A DNA stretch of 64,000 nucleotides from Lysinibacillus macroides (GCF_001281525.1 NZ_LGCI01000010.1:159348-223347); one strand, 5' to 3'; shown: positions 1-9,577, counted from the stretch's first letter. The notes: generated by a model not told the origin, from the letters alone. Made by a program: numbers and translations.

Positions 1-645
1 CGGCAATCTGAGTGATAGTAAAGCGGCGATTCCGTTACTAAAAAAGATGAACCATATCATGCCTAACCATTTCACAACGGCTATTTTCGATGCAGGTTAT
101 GACTATGAAGCAATTTACCGCCAGATTTCAATACAAGAGATGAAAGCTGTGATTCCATATGTGAAAAGACGTGAGGGCGAAATGATCGGTTTTGATGAAC
201 ATTTCCGTCCAACCTGTGTGCGTGAACATAGCTACTGTTACGACAGCTTTGATGAAAAGTATCAAACGCTTAAGTTCACACGTCCAAAAGATTGCGCAAC
301 CTGTCCATTACGTGATGACTCGCTCTGTCAAAAGGTGTTTAAAATCAAGTGTGAAACCGATATCCGCAAATACACGTTTCCAGCACGTGGCTCCGAGCTA
401 TGGAAGAAACTTTACAAGGAACGCACAGCTGTCGAACGAGTAAATGCTTATTTAAAGCAATTTTTTCAGTTAAACAACGTCCGTCACAAAACCGGTAGAA
501 AAGCTAAACTGCACTTCAACCTTGTGACGTTTATTTATAATGCCTGCAAATTAGCAGTCGATCGGATGAATGTACGTTTACAGCTACAAAACAACGCAGC
601 TTAAATTTTAAAAAACAAAAATCAGACACAGGAGCAGTCTAAGCT
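1..645 (+). mobile_element. Insertion sequence, right-hand part (left end outside window)
   Basis: This is the end of an insertion sequence whose transposase reads rightward and stops at 604. The element lies against the broken 3' end of ptsI, which loses similarity to enzyme I at about 650-680. The exact terminus cannot be set because the partner inverted repeat is outside the window. Its transposase resembles IS1182-like DDE enzymes, but that family call is tentative. Confidence 0.7.
2..604 (+). CDS. IS transposase (IS1182-like), C-terminal part
   Basis: The reading frame is open from the first bases of the window, so the gene starts upstream and only about 200 C-terminal residues are seen; the internal ATG at 47 is not the real start. 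It contains a cysteine cluster of the C-x2-C-x6-C kind (CATCPLRDDSLC) and a terminal segment KERTAVERVNAYLKQFF, which fits the glutamate-bearing end of DDE transposases of the IS1182/DDE_Tnp_1_6 type. It would catalyse cut-and-paste or copy movement of its own element. The neighbouring ptsI is truncated at the element's edge, so insertion into ptsI is the likely history. Family assignment is by motif recognition only. Confidence 0.75.
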   Translation, partial: GNLSDSKAAIPLLKKMNHIMPNHFTTAIFDAGYDYEAIYRQISIQEMKAVIPYVKRREGEMIGFDEHFRPTCVREHSYCYDSFDEKYQTLKFTRPKDCATCPLRDDSLCQKVFKIKCETDIRKYTFPARGSELWKKLYKERTAVERVNAYLKQFFQLNNVRHKTGRKAKLHFNLVTFIYNACKLAVDRMNVRLQLQNNAA

Positions 646-2093
646 CTTGAAAAAATCGATTTATGAAATTGATTCAAATAGAAAACTTTTTCATTCATCC
701 GATCTGCCGCCATTGTATATTGAATTAAATCATTTGTGCCGATGGAGAAGAAATCCACTTCTTTGGCAAAAATATCTGCCATTACGGCTGTCGAGGGAAT
801 TTCCACCATCATCCCGACCTCTATGGAAGAGCCTACTGCAATACCTCCAGCTATCAGCTTTTCCTTTTCCTCAAGCAAAATGGCTTTAGCCGCACGGAAT
901 TCTTGAATGGTCGCTATCATAGGGAACATAATTTTTAAGTTTCCATAGACAGATGCTCGCAGTAGTGCTCGCAATTGTGTGCGGAATAACTCCTGCTGGT
1001 CAAGACATAGACGAATGGCACGGTGACCAAGGAATGGATTCATTTCTTCTTGCAAAGGTAAATATGGCAGGTGCTTGTCGCCACCAATATCGAGTGTTCG
1101 AATAACAACTGGCTTGCCCTTCATTCCTTCCAAGACTGTTTTATACGCTGTAAATTGTTCTTCCTCAGAGGGTAAATTTTCTCTGCCCATATATAAAAAC
1201 TCTGTTCGATATAAGCCAATTCCCTCTGCTCCATGACGCAATACACCATCCAAATCACTTGGCGATCCAATATTAGCCGCTAACTCAACATGCACACCGT
1301 CCTTAGAAACGGTTTGCTCATTCACTAAAGTAGACCATTCCGCCTGCTGTGCACGATAATTTTGTGCCTTTTCCTGATAGTCTGCAATCACATCGGCACT
1401 TGGATTCACTAGGACTTGACCCGTCAAACCGTCAACAATTATAGTATCGCCATCCTGAATTGTTGTCGTAGCAACCCCTGCCCCTACGACTGCTGGGATT
1501 TCTAAGCTACGAGCCATGATAGCTGAATGGGATGTACGTCCACCAATATCGGTAATAAAACCGAGGACATAGTTGCGATCCAATTGGGCTGTCTCTGAAG
1601 GTGTCAAATCATTCGCTATGATAATTACCTGTTCGTTAATAGTGCTTGGATTTGGAATATGTACACCGAGTAAATGTGCTAATATGCGATTTGTCACATC
1701 TTTAATATCTGATGCACGGGCACTCATGTATTCGTCATCCATACCTTCAAATAAAGCCACAAACATAGAGGACACTTCATACAATGCATACTCCGCATTC
1801 ACCGCTTCGTCTGCAATTTTTTGATTGATGGGTCCAATTAATTCGGGATCATTGACCACTAATAAATGAGCCTCAAAAATCGCGGCTTCTTCCGCACTAA
1901 ATTTTTCTAATGTTTGCTGTCGAATAACAACCAGTTCTTGCGCTGCTTTGGCAAGAGCGGCTACTAAACGTTGCTGTTCCGCCCCGATATCATGAACAGT
2001 TGTTTTAGAGAATGTTAAATCTGGTTGGACAAAACGATATGCTTTCGCAATGGCAATGCCGTCAGAAGCGGCAATACCAGTAAGCTGTGTCAT
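639..2093 (-). pseudogene. ptsI: PTS enzyme I, C-terminally truncated
   Basis: Enzyme I takes phosphate from phosphoenolpyruvate and passes it to HPr in the cytoplasm. The product is clear from the phosphohistidine segment [21 protein letters not shown] (about residue 190) and the PEP-binding barrel segment [20 protein letters not shown] near the end. The frame then runs into sequence not from ptsI and stops at 484 residues, where the family has about 570. The lost part includes the cysteine motif (GMCGEMA in relatives) needed for catalysis and much of the dimer-forming PEP domain, so this copy should be inactive. The ATG overlaps the ptsH stop by four bases, so it is the last gene of the nag/pts operon. 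Truncation by the adjacent IS is inferred; a complete copy elsewhere cannot be excluded. Confidence 0.9.
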
Positions 2094-2356
2094 TGTGCTA
2101 GCCCCATTTCTGTAATTAGTGCTGTTAATGCTGCAAATGCTTGCTCTTCATCACTACCTTCTACATAAAGGGTAAATTGTGAGCCTGGCTTAAGTGCTAG
2201 CCCCATAACACCTAAAATAGATTTTAAGTTAGCCGCTTTTTCTGCTGTACGCACCTCAATTTCCGAAGTAAACGGTGTTGCTTTTGCCACAAGCTGGCTC
2301 GCTGGTCGTGCATGAATACCTAAAGGATCGACTACTGTAAATTGTTGTGTTTTCAT
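2090..2356 (-). CDS. ptsH: Phosphocarrier protein HPr
   Basis: An 88-residue HPr, the normal family length. His15 in GIHARPAS accepts phosphate from enzyme I, and Ser46 in [10 protein letters not shown] is the HPr-kinase site used for CcpA-mediated catabolite control in Firmicutes. Both residues are in the expected places, so HPr itself looks functional. The gene overlaps nagB by four bases and ptsI by four bases, which indicates translational coupling. Location of ptsH and ptsI inside a GlcNAc operon, rather than as a free-standing ptsHI operon, suggests this PTS is used mainly for amino sugars. Confidence 0.97.
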   Translation of the reverse strand: MKTQQFTVVDPLGIHARPASQLVAKATPFTSEIEVRTAEKAANLKSILGVMGLALKPGSQFTLYVEGSDEEQAFAALTALITEMGLAQ

Positions 2357-3057
2357 AATTTATTCTCCTCTTCTTGTAAGTCTGTTAAAACCATTACATT
2401 TGGATGTTTCGATAAAGCAGTTGCAGGTACGTCTTCTGTATAATCAGATGCCAGTAAACGCTCTAACACCTCACACTTAGCTTCTCCCACTGCGAGTAAC
2501 AAAATGCATTTTGCCCGCATAATCGATTGAATACCCATCGTGTATGCCTGTGTTGGCACTTCGTCAATGGATGAAAAGAAACGCGCGTTAGCTTGACGAG
2601 TAGATTCTTCGAGTGTTACAAGATGTGTTAAAGAAGCAAATGACGTACCAGGCTCATTGAACCCGATATGACCATTTTGACCGATACCAAGTAATTGGAA
2701 GTCTAATGGATATTGTTGCAATAAACCTTCATAGCGAGCTGTTTCCACTAGAGGATCTACAGCTAATCCATCTGGTAAATACGATGCTAGAAATGGCTTT
2801 TGGTTCAATAAATGCTTGTTCATATAATAGGCGTAGCTTTGCTTATGAGTTGCCTCAAGCCCAACATACTCATCCAAATTAAAGCTCATACAATGTGAAA
2901 AATCAATATCTGTTTTACAGATTTTAGCATATAGTGGTTCCATTGTTCCACCAGTAGCTAGCCCAAATGTGATTGCACCATTATTTTTTGCTTCCATTAT
3001 AATAGCTACTGCACGCGTATATAACTCCTCTTTTGAGGAAAACCTTTCGATTCTCAC
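2353..3057 (-). CDS. nagB: Glucosamine-6-phosphate deaminase
   Basis: NagB converts glucosamine-6-phosphate to fructose-6-phosphate and ammonia, the last dedicated step of GlcNAc breakdown. Family signatures seen are FGLATGGTMEPLY near the N-terminus, SFNLDEYVGL, and GIGQNGHIGFNEPG with its catalytic histidine. I place the start at the GTG at 3055-3057 (234 residues): the strong site AGGGGGAGAT lies six bases before it, just past the stop of the SIS gene. The longer ATG-started frame from 3102 would overlap that gene and add residues the family lacks. The 3' end overlaps ptsH by four bases. Confidence 0.95.
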   Translation of the reverse strand: MRIERFSSKEELYTRAVAIIMEAKNNGAITFGLATGGTMEPLYAKICKTDIDFSHCMSFNLDEYVGLEATHKQSYAYYMNKHLLNQKPFLASYLPDGLAVDPLVETARYEGLLQQYPLDFQLLGIGQNGHIGFNEPGTSFASLTHLVTLEESTRQANARFFSSIDEVPTQAYTMGIQSIMRAKCILLLAVGEAKCEVLERLLASDYTEDVPATALSKHPNVMVLTDLQEEENKL

Positions 3058-3070
3058 GCTATCTCCCCCT

Positions 3071-3781
3071 CTAAAAATGAATGCGGCGTCCATATTGCTC
3101 AATCAATGCATCATTATCGGTCTTGCCCACATTACTGCTGCCAAACACTGGTAAACTTGCACCTTGTTTATGCATAAGCTTAATAATTTCGGCAAATAAT
3201 GCCTGTAATATTGTCGCTCCCAGTACAGTAGAAACAGGTGCATATTGCAATTGATCGATCGTTAAAACACCATCCCCTATTGGCACATGTGTATTTAAAA
3301 CTGCATCAACGATATGCTCTAAACGCTTACCTGATGGATGGCATGATGGCTGATGTTGGTATGCCAATGATTGTAGTGATACGGTCAAAGCACCTGCTTC
3401 TTTTGCATATACCGCCATATCAATTGGCACAGGATTGCTGGCTGATGTGGAAATAATGATACACACATCTTGTGCATCAAACTGTAGCTCCTTCTTATAG
3501 GCAGCTAAAAAAGCTGGTGTCTTTTCATTTTGCGAGGACTGCCGTGCCCCTTGATGTAGCATTAATGCCTCAATGTATATTGGTTTCACAGGCACTAAGC
3601 CACCTGCTCGGTAATAACCTTCCTGTGCCAATAACATGGAATGCCCTGAGCCAAATAGTTGAATAATACCTCCATGTGCTAGACGCTTCATAATTTGTTG
3701 GGCTATATCGGTAATTTGCTCGCTTTCCTGTTGGGCAATCATCGTGATATAGTGAGTTACTTGCTGGAAATAAGTAGTCAT
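3071..3781 (-). CDS. SIS-domain sugar isomerase-like protein in the nag operon
   Basis: A 236-residue cytoplasmic protein of the sugar isomerase (SIS) superfamily, of the type annotated 'sugar isomerase domain-containing' (UPF0309-like). The SIS phosphosugar-binding motifs are visible as IIQLFGSGHSMLLA (about residue 38) and CIIISTSASNPVPIDMA (about 107). Its place between nagA and nagB, 14 bp after nagA and 13 bp before the nagB start, suggests a phosphosugar role in amino-sugar use, such as handling N-acetylmuramate or glucosamine phosphates. The exact substrate is not evident; MurQ-type etherases share the fold but are longer. Confidence 0.85.
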   Translation of the reverse strand: MTTYFQQVTHYITMIAQQESEQITDIAQQIMKRLAHGGIIQLFGSGHSMLLAQEGYYRAGGLVPVKPIYIEALMLHQGARQSSQNEKTPAFLAAYKKELQFDAQDVCIIISTSASNPVPIDMAVYAKEAGALTVSLQSLAYQHQPSCHPSGKRLEHIVDAVLNTHVPIGDGVLTIDQLQYAPVSTVLGATILQALFAEIIKLMHKQGASLPVFGSSNVGKTDNDALIEQYGRRIHF

Positions 3782-3795
3782 TATCAGTCACCTTT

Positions 3796-4944
3796 TCATT
3801 TTAAGCTATACATAATCTGTCCAGCCTTAATAGTATGCTGCAATAGAAGCTGCTGATCCATAATTACTGCATCCGCATCATAGTCCTGTACAAGCTGTCC
3901 TTTTGTCCTTAATTTTAATTGCTGAGCTGCATTAAAGCTGGACATTTTCACAAGCTCCTCCAATGTACAATGAGTCACTTGTTGCATATTGCGTACAGCC
4001 TGATCCATTTTCAAAATACTTCCAGCTAGTGCGCCATTAGATAAATGAGCTCCTGCTTCTGTCACATGCACCATTTGCCCCCCTAAATCATAGTCACCAT
4101 ATGGCATTCCCTTCGCACGCATTGCATCGGTAATTAAAATAAGGCCATCTGCTCCCTTTAAACGATAAGCCATCTCCACTGCTCCTGGATGGGCATGAAT
4201 AAAGTCGACAATCAACTCAGCCTTTATAGCATCCAATAGCAAAACGCCTCCAACTACACCGGGGTCTCGATGATGAAATGGACGCATTTGATTGTATAAA
4301 TGGGTTCCCTGTGTTGCACCTAGTCGAACGGCTTCCTTCATCTGCTCAAATGTGGCATCTGCATGACCAATCGACACAATAACATCGCTTGCTGCAATGC
4401 TTTGCACCGCTTTAAAGCCATTTGGTTCTTCAGGTGCTAGTGTAATTTGCTTAATTTTATGGCCACTTAGTGCTTGCCATTTCGTAAACATCTCAATATC
4501 TGGCTGTACAATATAATCGAGAGGCTGTGCACCTGCACGCTTTTTGGAGACAAAAGGCCCTTCCACATGAATGCCAAGCAGCTCCGCCTCATCTGGCTGT
4601 GATTGAAACTGTGCAATATTGGCAATGGCACGCTCAATCTTCTCATAGCTTTGTGTCATCGTTGTGGCTAAAAAGCTTGTTGTGCCCTCTTTTAATAATG
4701 ATTTAGCCATCACATGAAGTCCTTCATCGGAAGCATCCATTGCATCCATTTGCGCAGATCCATGAATATGCATATCAATAAAGCCTGGCAATAAAAATTT
4801 TTCTGAACCGTCTAGCTCCTCAGTAGCGTGAACCTCAATATATGGGGCAATTTGTGCAATTTTGCCATGCTTCATCCAGACATCCATTTGCTCTTCTCGA
4901 CCAACTGCATTGACAACTGTAATGTTTCGAATTAATAAACTCAA
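3796..4944 (-). CDS. nagA: N-acetylglucosamine-6-phosphate deacetylase
   Basis: NagA removes the acetyl group from GlcNAc-6-phosphate made by the transporter. The amidohydrolase metal motif FIDMHIHG, the glutamate of GIHVEGPF, the histidines in SIGHAD and THLYNQMRPFHHR, and the catalytic aspartate in ILITDAM are all present. The preferred start is TTG at 4942-4944, nine bases after GAGGAG, giving 382 residues, the usual family length. An upstream ATG at 5001 with a weaker AGAGG would add 19 atypical residues and cannot be wholly excluded. It lies 99 bp after nagE and 14 bp before the SIS gene. Confidence 0.95.
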   Translation of the reverse strand: MSLLIRNITVVNAVGREEQMDVWMKHGKIAQIAPYIEVHATEELDGSEKFLLPGFIDMHIHGSAQMDAMDASDEGLHVMAKSLLKEGTTSFLATTMTQSYEKIERAIANIAQFQSQPDEAELLGIHVEGPFVSKKRAGAQPLDYIVQPDIEMFTKWQALSGHKIKQITLAPEEPNGFKAVQSIAASDVIVSIGHADATFEQMKEAVRLGATQGTHLYNQMRPFHHRDPGVVGGVLLLDAIKAELIVDFIHAHPGAVEMAYRLKGADGLILITDAMRAKGMPYGDYDLGGQMVHVTEAGAHLSNGALAGSILKMDQAVRNMQQVTHCTLEELVKMSSFNAAQQLKLRTKGQLVQDYDADAVIMDQQLLLQHTIKAGQIMYSLK

Positions 4945-5043
4945 GAAAAACATCTCCTCTTCTTGAACAAAGGCTGCTGCAAGGTATCCATCCGCAATCA
5001 TATATTGCCTCTGTATTCCTTAGCAAACAGCCTCACTTTATCA

Positions 5044-6990
5044 TTACTTTTTCACTGAAATAATATTCGTAGAGCCTGCTCGTTGGTAGCCTGATTTTTC
5101 CAGCTTTATTTCTTGCCCCATTAAGCCTGTAAAAATAACTGGTGTTATCATTGAAGGTACTTGATCTTGAATACGTGCAATATCCACTTTTAATAGTGCA
5201 TCACCACGTTTAATTGTTTGACCATCTAAGACAAACATGTCAAAGCCCTCACCATTGAGTTTAACAGTATCTAAACCAACATGAATTAATAGCTCTAAGC
5301 CTGTGTCTGACTTTAAACCAATTGCATGCTTTGTTGGGAAAATCATCACAACCTGCCCATCAAATGGTGCATATACGGTACCATCTGCTGGACGAATGCC
5401 AAAGCCTGGACCCATGAAGCCTGCTGAAAATGCTTCATCTGGTACTTCCGCTAATGGTACTAAATCACCTGTTATCGGCATTTCAAAATCACGGATGGCT
5501 GCTGTTCCATTATCTACTGTTTCTGTTACTCCAGGTTGTTCCTGTGGCAACTGTGCGTAAGCAGGCGCTGGATTGCCCTTTCTTAGACGTTCCTTCATTG
5601 CCTCTGCTAAAAATTCAACAGATGTACCAATAATTACTTGAACATTTGTTTTACTAATACGCATCACCCCACGCGCACCAGTTTGCTTTAATGTTTTGTC
5701 ATCGACCTTATTAGCATCCTGTACAGTCATTCGCAAACGCGTCGTACAGTAATCAATTTGCTTAATATTGTCCTGTCCACCTAATGCTTCAATTGTATAA
5801 TAGGCACGTACATCAACATCATCAGATATAGCAGTATCTACTTCTATGTCTTCCTCATCATCGTCTTCACGCCCAGGTGTTTTTAAGTCTAATTTTTTAA
5901 TTAAGAAATAGAACACCACAAAGTAAATTGCACCAAAGCCTAACCCTAATGGAATTAATAATAATGGTTTATCGGCTAGACCAAAGTTTAATAAATAGTC
6001 AATTAAGCCTGCTGAGAAGCCAAAACCATCGCGGAATCCAACAATATAAGCAAGTGCAAGTGAAATTCCTGTTAATACTGCATGAATACCATAAAGAACT
6101 GGCGATAAGAACATAAATGAAAACTCAATTGGCTCTGTTACCCCTGTTAAAAAAGCTGTTAACGCAATCGAAACAAACATTCCTCCAACGATTGGACGCT
6201 TTTCCTTTTTGGCTGCAAAATACATCGCAAGACAGGCTGCTGGTAAACCAAACATCATAATTGGGAAAAAACCTGCTTGGAAATGACCTGCTGATGGGTC
6301 GCCAGCTAAGAAGCGATGAATATCACCTTTGACAATATCACCCGCAGCATTTGTAAATTCACCAAAATCAAACCAAATAACGGTATTGATTACATGATGT
6401 AAACCAACTGGAATTAACAGACGGTTGAAGAAGCCATACATCCCAACGCCAAGTGAACCTGCGCCAATCATCCAGTTGCCGACAGCATCGATGCCACCTT
6501 GAATTGGACCCCAAACAATCGCTAAAATACTCCCCAAAATCGCCATGGTAATCGATGTTATAATCGGTACAAAGCGTCGTCCACCAAAGAATGATAACCA
6601 TTCTGGAAATTTCACATTATAAAATTTGTTATACAATAAGCCCGCGGTAATACCCGCAATAATACCACCAAATACCCCCATGTTTAATGTTTCATTAACT
6701 GCCTTTAAAACAGCTATTAAAACAAGGTGAGCAATGGCCCCTGCTAATGCTGCACCACCACCACTATCATGTGCAAAACCCATAGCAATACCAATAGCAA
6801 AAATAATTGGTAAGTTCCCTAGAATAGCATCTCCAGATGCGGCCATAATACTAGCAATGTACTGTATGACTTCATTTGGTATTGCCCCAAGCATATCGTC
6901 AGAGCCTAACCGTAATAGTAAAGCCGCTGCTGGTAATGTAGCGATTGGAAACATTAGTGATTTACCAATTTTCTGTAAGAAAGAAAACAT
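5044..6990 (-). CDS. nagE: N-acetylglucosamine PTS transporter, IIC-IIB-IIA fusion
   Basis: This 648-residue membrane protein imports GlcNAc and phosphorylates it. Residues about 1-365 form the multi-span IIC channel of the glucose/GlcNAc family. About 390-470 is the IIB domain with the phosphocysteine in DYCTTRLRMTV. About 505-640 is the IIA domain with the active histidine in LLIHVGLDTVKLNG. All three phosphotransfer residues are present. It is first in the minus-strand nag operon, behind a -10 box, a cre-like site and a dre-like operator. Its phosphate should come from HPr/enzyme I of the same operon, but that enzyme I is truncated here. Confidence 0.97.
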   Translation of the reverse strand: MFSFLQKIGKSLMFPIATLPAAALLLRLGSDDMLGAIPNEVIQYIASIMAASGDAILGNLPIIFAIGIAMGFAHDSGGGAALAGAIAHLVLIAVLKAVNETLNMGVFGGIIAGITAGLLYNKFYNVKFPEWLSFFGGRRFVPIITSITMAILGSILAIVWGPIQGGIDAVGNWMIGAGSLGVGMYGFFNRLLIPVGLHHVINTVIWFDFGEFTNAAGDIVKGDIHRFLAGDPSAGHFQAGFFPIMMFGLPAACLAMYFAAKKEKRPIVGGMFVSIALTAFLTGVTEPIEFSFMFLSPVLYGIHAVLTGISLALAYIVGFRDGFGFSAGLIDYLLNFGLADKPLLLIPLGLGFGAIYFVVFYFLIKKLDLKTPGREDDDEEDIEVDTAISDDVDVRAYYTIEALGGQDNIKQIDYCTTRLRMTVQDANKVDDKTLKQTGARGVMRISKTNVQVIIGTSVEFLAEAMKERLRKGNPAPAYAQLPQEQPGVTETVDNGTAAIRDFEMPITGDLVPLAEVPDEAFSAGFMGPGFGIRPADGTVYAPFDGQVVMIFPTKHAIGLKSDTGLELLIHVGLDTVKLNGEGFDMFVLDGQTIKRGDALLKVDIARIQDQVPSMITPVIFTGLMGQEIKLEKSGYQRAGSTNIISVKK

Positions 6991-7010
6991 ATTTTATCCC
7001 CCTTTATTTT

Positions 7011-7030
7011 TGGTATAGTTGTCTATACCA
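7011..7030 (-). promoter_or_regulatory. NagR/dre-like operator upstream of nagE
   Basis: A perfect 8-bp inverted repeat TGGTATAG-TTGT-CTATACCA lies 21 bp before the nagE start. Read on the minus strand it contains TGGTATAGACAACT, which closely fits the operator recognised by GntR-family NagR/DasR regulators of GlcNAc genes. It lies downstream of the probable -10 box, where a bound repressor would block elongation. No nagR gene is in this window. Confidence 0.75.
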
Positions 7031-7041
7031 CTCTGTTTAAA

Positions 7042-7055
7042 AAAAAGCGTTTTCA
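7042..7055 (-). promoter_or_regulatory. CcpA cre-like site
   Basis: On the minus strand this reads TGAAAACGCTTTTT, which fits the relaxed cre pattern TGAAARCGYTTWNN bound by CcpA with Ser46-phosphorylated HPr. It lies between the -10 box and the dre-like operator, so it could roadblock nag transcription. Confidence 0.55.
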
Positions 7056-7068
7056 CTAAGTTGCTTTT

Positions 7069-7074
7069 ATTATA
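7069..7074 (-). promoter_or_regulatory. Probable -10 box of the nag operon
   Basis: A perfect TATAAT on the minus strand, about 80 bp before nagE and just upstream of the cre-like site. The region 17 bp further upstream is T-rich with no good TTGACA, so the -35 is weak. Confidence 0.45.
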
Positions 7075-7185
7075 GGCGCAATTCAAAAAAAAATAAATAC
7101 TTTTTTTATAAAAGTGACAATATTTCATCGTTTTACCCCTAAATTTCTGCTTGAAAGTGCTATCAATATCAGGTTATACCCTTAT

Positions 7186-7224
7186 AAAATGAAGCTACCT
7201 CGTGATGTGAGATAGCTTCATTTT
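7186..7224 (-). terminator. Terminator after the chemoreceptor gene
   Basis: A 12-bp stem, AAAATGAAGCTA paired with TAGCTTCATTTT, with A/T tails on both sides. It lies four bases past the chemoreceptor stop and also separates it from the nag operon, so it may act in both directions. Confidence 0.85.
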
Positions 7225-7227
7225 CTT

Positions 7228-8913
7228 TTATACTTTAAACTTCCTTACCTCTTCCTGTAATTCTTGGGCGTTTTCACTTAGAGCTGTCGCCACATTTGTC
7301 ACTTCATTCATCGTTGCAGACTGCTCCTCCATTGCGGCTGCCACCGTATCAATATTGCTTGTGATATTTTTCGCGCCTGTGGCAATCTCTGTGACAGAGG
7401 CTGACACTTGCTCCGCACTGGCTGAAAGCTCCTCAGCCGTTGCCGATACCTCTTGAATTTGATGGGTCATTTCACCAACTGCTCCCACAATTGTTGCAAA
7501 GGACTCGCCAGCCTTGGTGATCACCACTACCCCATCCTGTACAGACGCCAGTGAATTGGTCATAGCACGTTCGACATTTTCCGTATCCTGCTGAATTTCT
7601 GTTGTAAGCATTGTAATACTATTTGCAGATGCCTTGGATTCCTCTGCCAGCTTACGCACCTCATCTGCCACAACGGCAAAGCCTTTCCCATGCTCCCCTG
7701 CACGGGCTGCTTCAATCGCTGCATTTAACGCTAACAAGTTGGTTTGCTCAGTTATATCCGTAATCACCTTCGTAATATGACCGATTTCCTCCGTTTGCTT
7801 TGCCAGCTTTTGCACCAGCTCATTGACGGTAGAGGTTGACTCATTAATCGTATCCATTTGCTTTTTGGCATCCGCAATAATTTCTGTACCATTTGTTGCT
7901 GTCTCACTCGCATAAAGGGAAGAGGTGTGAAGCTGCTGGGAAGCCTCGGCAATACGCTGAATGCCGTGTGCAGTTTCCTCCATTGCAACCGCACTTTCAT
8001 TTGCTGCACCGGACGCTAGTTGTGAGCTTTCTGCCGTTTCTGTTGCCTGCCTTGTCACATCCTCGGTTGTCGCTGTCATTTCCTCGGCACTTGCAGAAAG
8101 CTCCTCAGCAGATGCACTCAATTGCTCCGCATTTGATTGGATATGTACAATTAAACCACGTAAATTATTTTTCATATTATTAAAAATAGCTGCCAGCTTG
8201 CCTAATTCATCCTTAGATGTAATCATTACATCTTCTTGTGATAAATCCCCATCACCAATTACTGCTGCACTCCCCATAAGACGTTGTAATGGATTTGTAA
8301 TCGCACGACGCACATAGAACATTAGCCCTACAGCAATGGCTATACTTATCGCTAAAATAATACCAGAAACTGTACGAGCAGATGTCTGTAAAGAGGATAA
8401 AGAGGTCTTAATTTCATTGACCTGTGCTAACTGGTACTGTTCCATCTCTTCTGTAATCGTAAATGTATCTAAATTAATCTGCTGGATAGCTGTATTCAAT
8501 ATCGTTGTAGCCTGTACAGTATCACCTTCTTCAACAGCTGCTATGACTTTAGGCATTTCGACACTAAATTGTTCATTAGAGGTATTTAATTTCTCATGTA
8601 ATTCCTTCATTTTTATAGATTTTGAAGATTCTCCTAACCTAGCAATTGACTCCGTTAGCTCCTTAGCTGTTGTAAGAAGCTTTTCTTTATTCTCAGTTGA
8701 TGGACTTAAAATAAGCGAACGAACATACAGTCCTTGCTCAGTCACTTCTTGACGAATCCCTTTGATACTGAGCAGTTGTTCTATACGCCTTTCAATTGCC
8801 TCATCCGTTTGGTTCTCAATTCTATCTAAATTAATAAAATTACTACCTATAGCAATTGCTAATAACAAAATAAATGTAATAAAAGTTACATTCAATTTTT
8901 TTCCTACATTCAC
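7228..8913 (-). CDS. Methyl-accepting chemotaxis protein
   Basis: A 561-residue membrane chemoreceptor. Segments in order: membrane helix about 7-28, an extracellular four-helix-type sensor region about 30-185 with many charged helices, a second membrane helix about 187-206, a HAMP domain about 207-260, and a long cytoplasmic signalling coiled coil. The signalling tip [19 protein letters not shown] is intact, flanked by Ala/Ser/Glu-rich helices that carry the methylation sites. It should relay an unknown external signal to CheA/CheW. It is a single gene with a terminator after it and a long non-coding leader before it (see 9181-9420). The ligand cannot be read from the sequence. Confidence 0.95.
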   Translation of the reverse strand: MNVGKKLNVTFITFILLLAIAIGSNFINLDRIENQTDEAIERRIEQLLSIKGIRQEVTEQGLYVRSLILSPSTENKEKLLTTAKELTESIARLGESSKSIKMKELHEKLNTSNEQFSVEMPKVIAAVEEGDTVQATTILNTAIQQINLDTFTITEEMEQYQLAQVNEIKTSLSSLQTSARTVSGIILAISIAIAVGLMFYVRRAITNPLQRLMGSAAVIGDGDLSQEDVMITSKDELGKLAAIFNNMKNNLRGLIVHIQSNAEQLSASAEELSASAEEMTATTEDVTRQATETAESSQLASGAANESAVAMEETAHGIQRIAEASQQLHTSSLYASETATNGTEIIADAKKQMDTINESTSTVNELVQKLAKQTEEIGHITKVITDITEQTNLLALNAAIEAARAGEHGKGFAVVADEVRKLAEESKASANSITMLTTEIQQDTENVERAMTNSLASVQDGVVVITKAGESFATIVGAVGEMTHQIQEVSATAEELSASAEQVSASVTEIATGAKNITSNIDTVAAAMEEQSATMNEVTNVATALSENAQELQEEVRKFKV

Positions 8914-9180
8914 TATAAACCCTCCTTACTTTAAAATCCTTCAATAATAATGATTCTATAATGCTAAATTTTATGGGACCCCTTATAACAAGTAGTCTAT
9001 TTCTATCTTATTAAATTATCAACTCCCACTCATTATTTACCATTATAATAAGTTGCTCATTCACTAATATATGTAATATGCACCTATTGAATTGATAGCT
9101 CTTTCAACAATAAAAGAGGAGCTATTTATAATTTTTCAAACACTACAATTATTAACTGCATCTTTGAATTTGTAGCTATG

Positions 9181-9420
9181 ATTATGTTGATTTGCTATAT
9201 TCCTTCAACTGGCTTATGCGATGTGACACGCCTCAAATCAATTACGCCCTAATACCATAGCGTCCGGATTTTTTCGAGTTCCCCAGGGGAAAACTGTCAC
9301 AATCACTAGGGCTTTTATCTTGATTTAGCAGGCGCTTGGACACCCGCTTAACCCAAGTAACAACTTGCATTCATCCTGTCAGCTGCTGAAGTAAGCTAAC
9401 CATTCTCGATAAGCACATCT
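9181..9420 (-). ncRNA. Unidentified structured RNA-like segment upstream of the chemoreceptor
   Basis: About 240 bp, richer in G+C than its flanks, with no convincing ORF. Read on the minus strand it contains an 8-bp hairpin, AGCGGGTG-tccaag-CGCCTGCT, which includes G-U pairs typical of RNA. There is also a palindromic TTTCCCCTGGGGAA core and a possible long-range GCCCTA/TAGGGC pairing around it. It ends about 270 nt before the chemoreceptor ATG. I compared it by eye with cobalamin, T-box, SAM, TPP, lysine, ydaO, M-box, c-di-GMP-I, tmRNA, SRP RNA and RNase P patterns and recognised none. It may be a riboswitch, a small RNA or a dispersed repeat. The strand is inferred from the G-U pairs. The rest of 8914-9836 shows nothing else except the terminator at 9540. 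Confidence 0.4.
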
Positions 9421-9539
9421 TTCAATTTAAGTTAATTTTATTTAAAATATTCTTAATATTATACCATATATTGTCTAAATCATATACTTTTTCACTTAGC
9501 TATCTCTTGAATCTTTTTTCTACACAATCATAAACTAAA

Positions 9540-9577
9540 AGGCTGTCCGAAATGGTAGCACCCTTCCAGACAACCCT
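9540..9577 (-). terminator. Possible terminator of the ABC exporter operon
   Basis: On the minus strand AGGGTTGTC pairs with GACAGCCT (one bulge, one G-U), followed by TTTTAG. It lies about 260 bp past the permease stop, the only candidate terminator there. Confidence 0.45.

Noticed and set aside
9181-9420. Assignment of the structured block to a known riboswitch (cobalamin, T-box, c-di-GMP-I)
   Set aside because: The conserved cores of these classes (B12 box, GGGTGGTACCGCG, GGTAGC with CGCAAAG) are absent.
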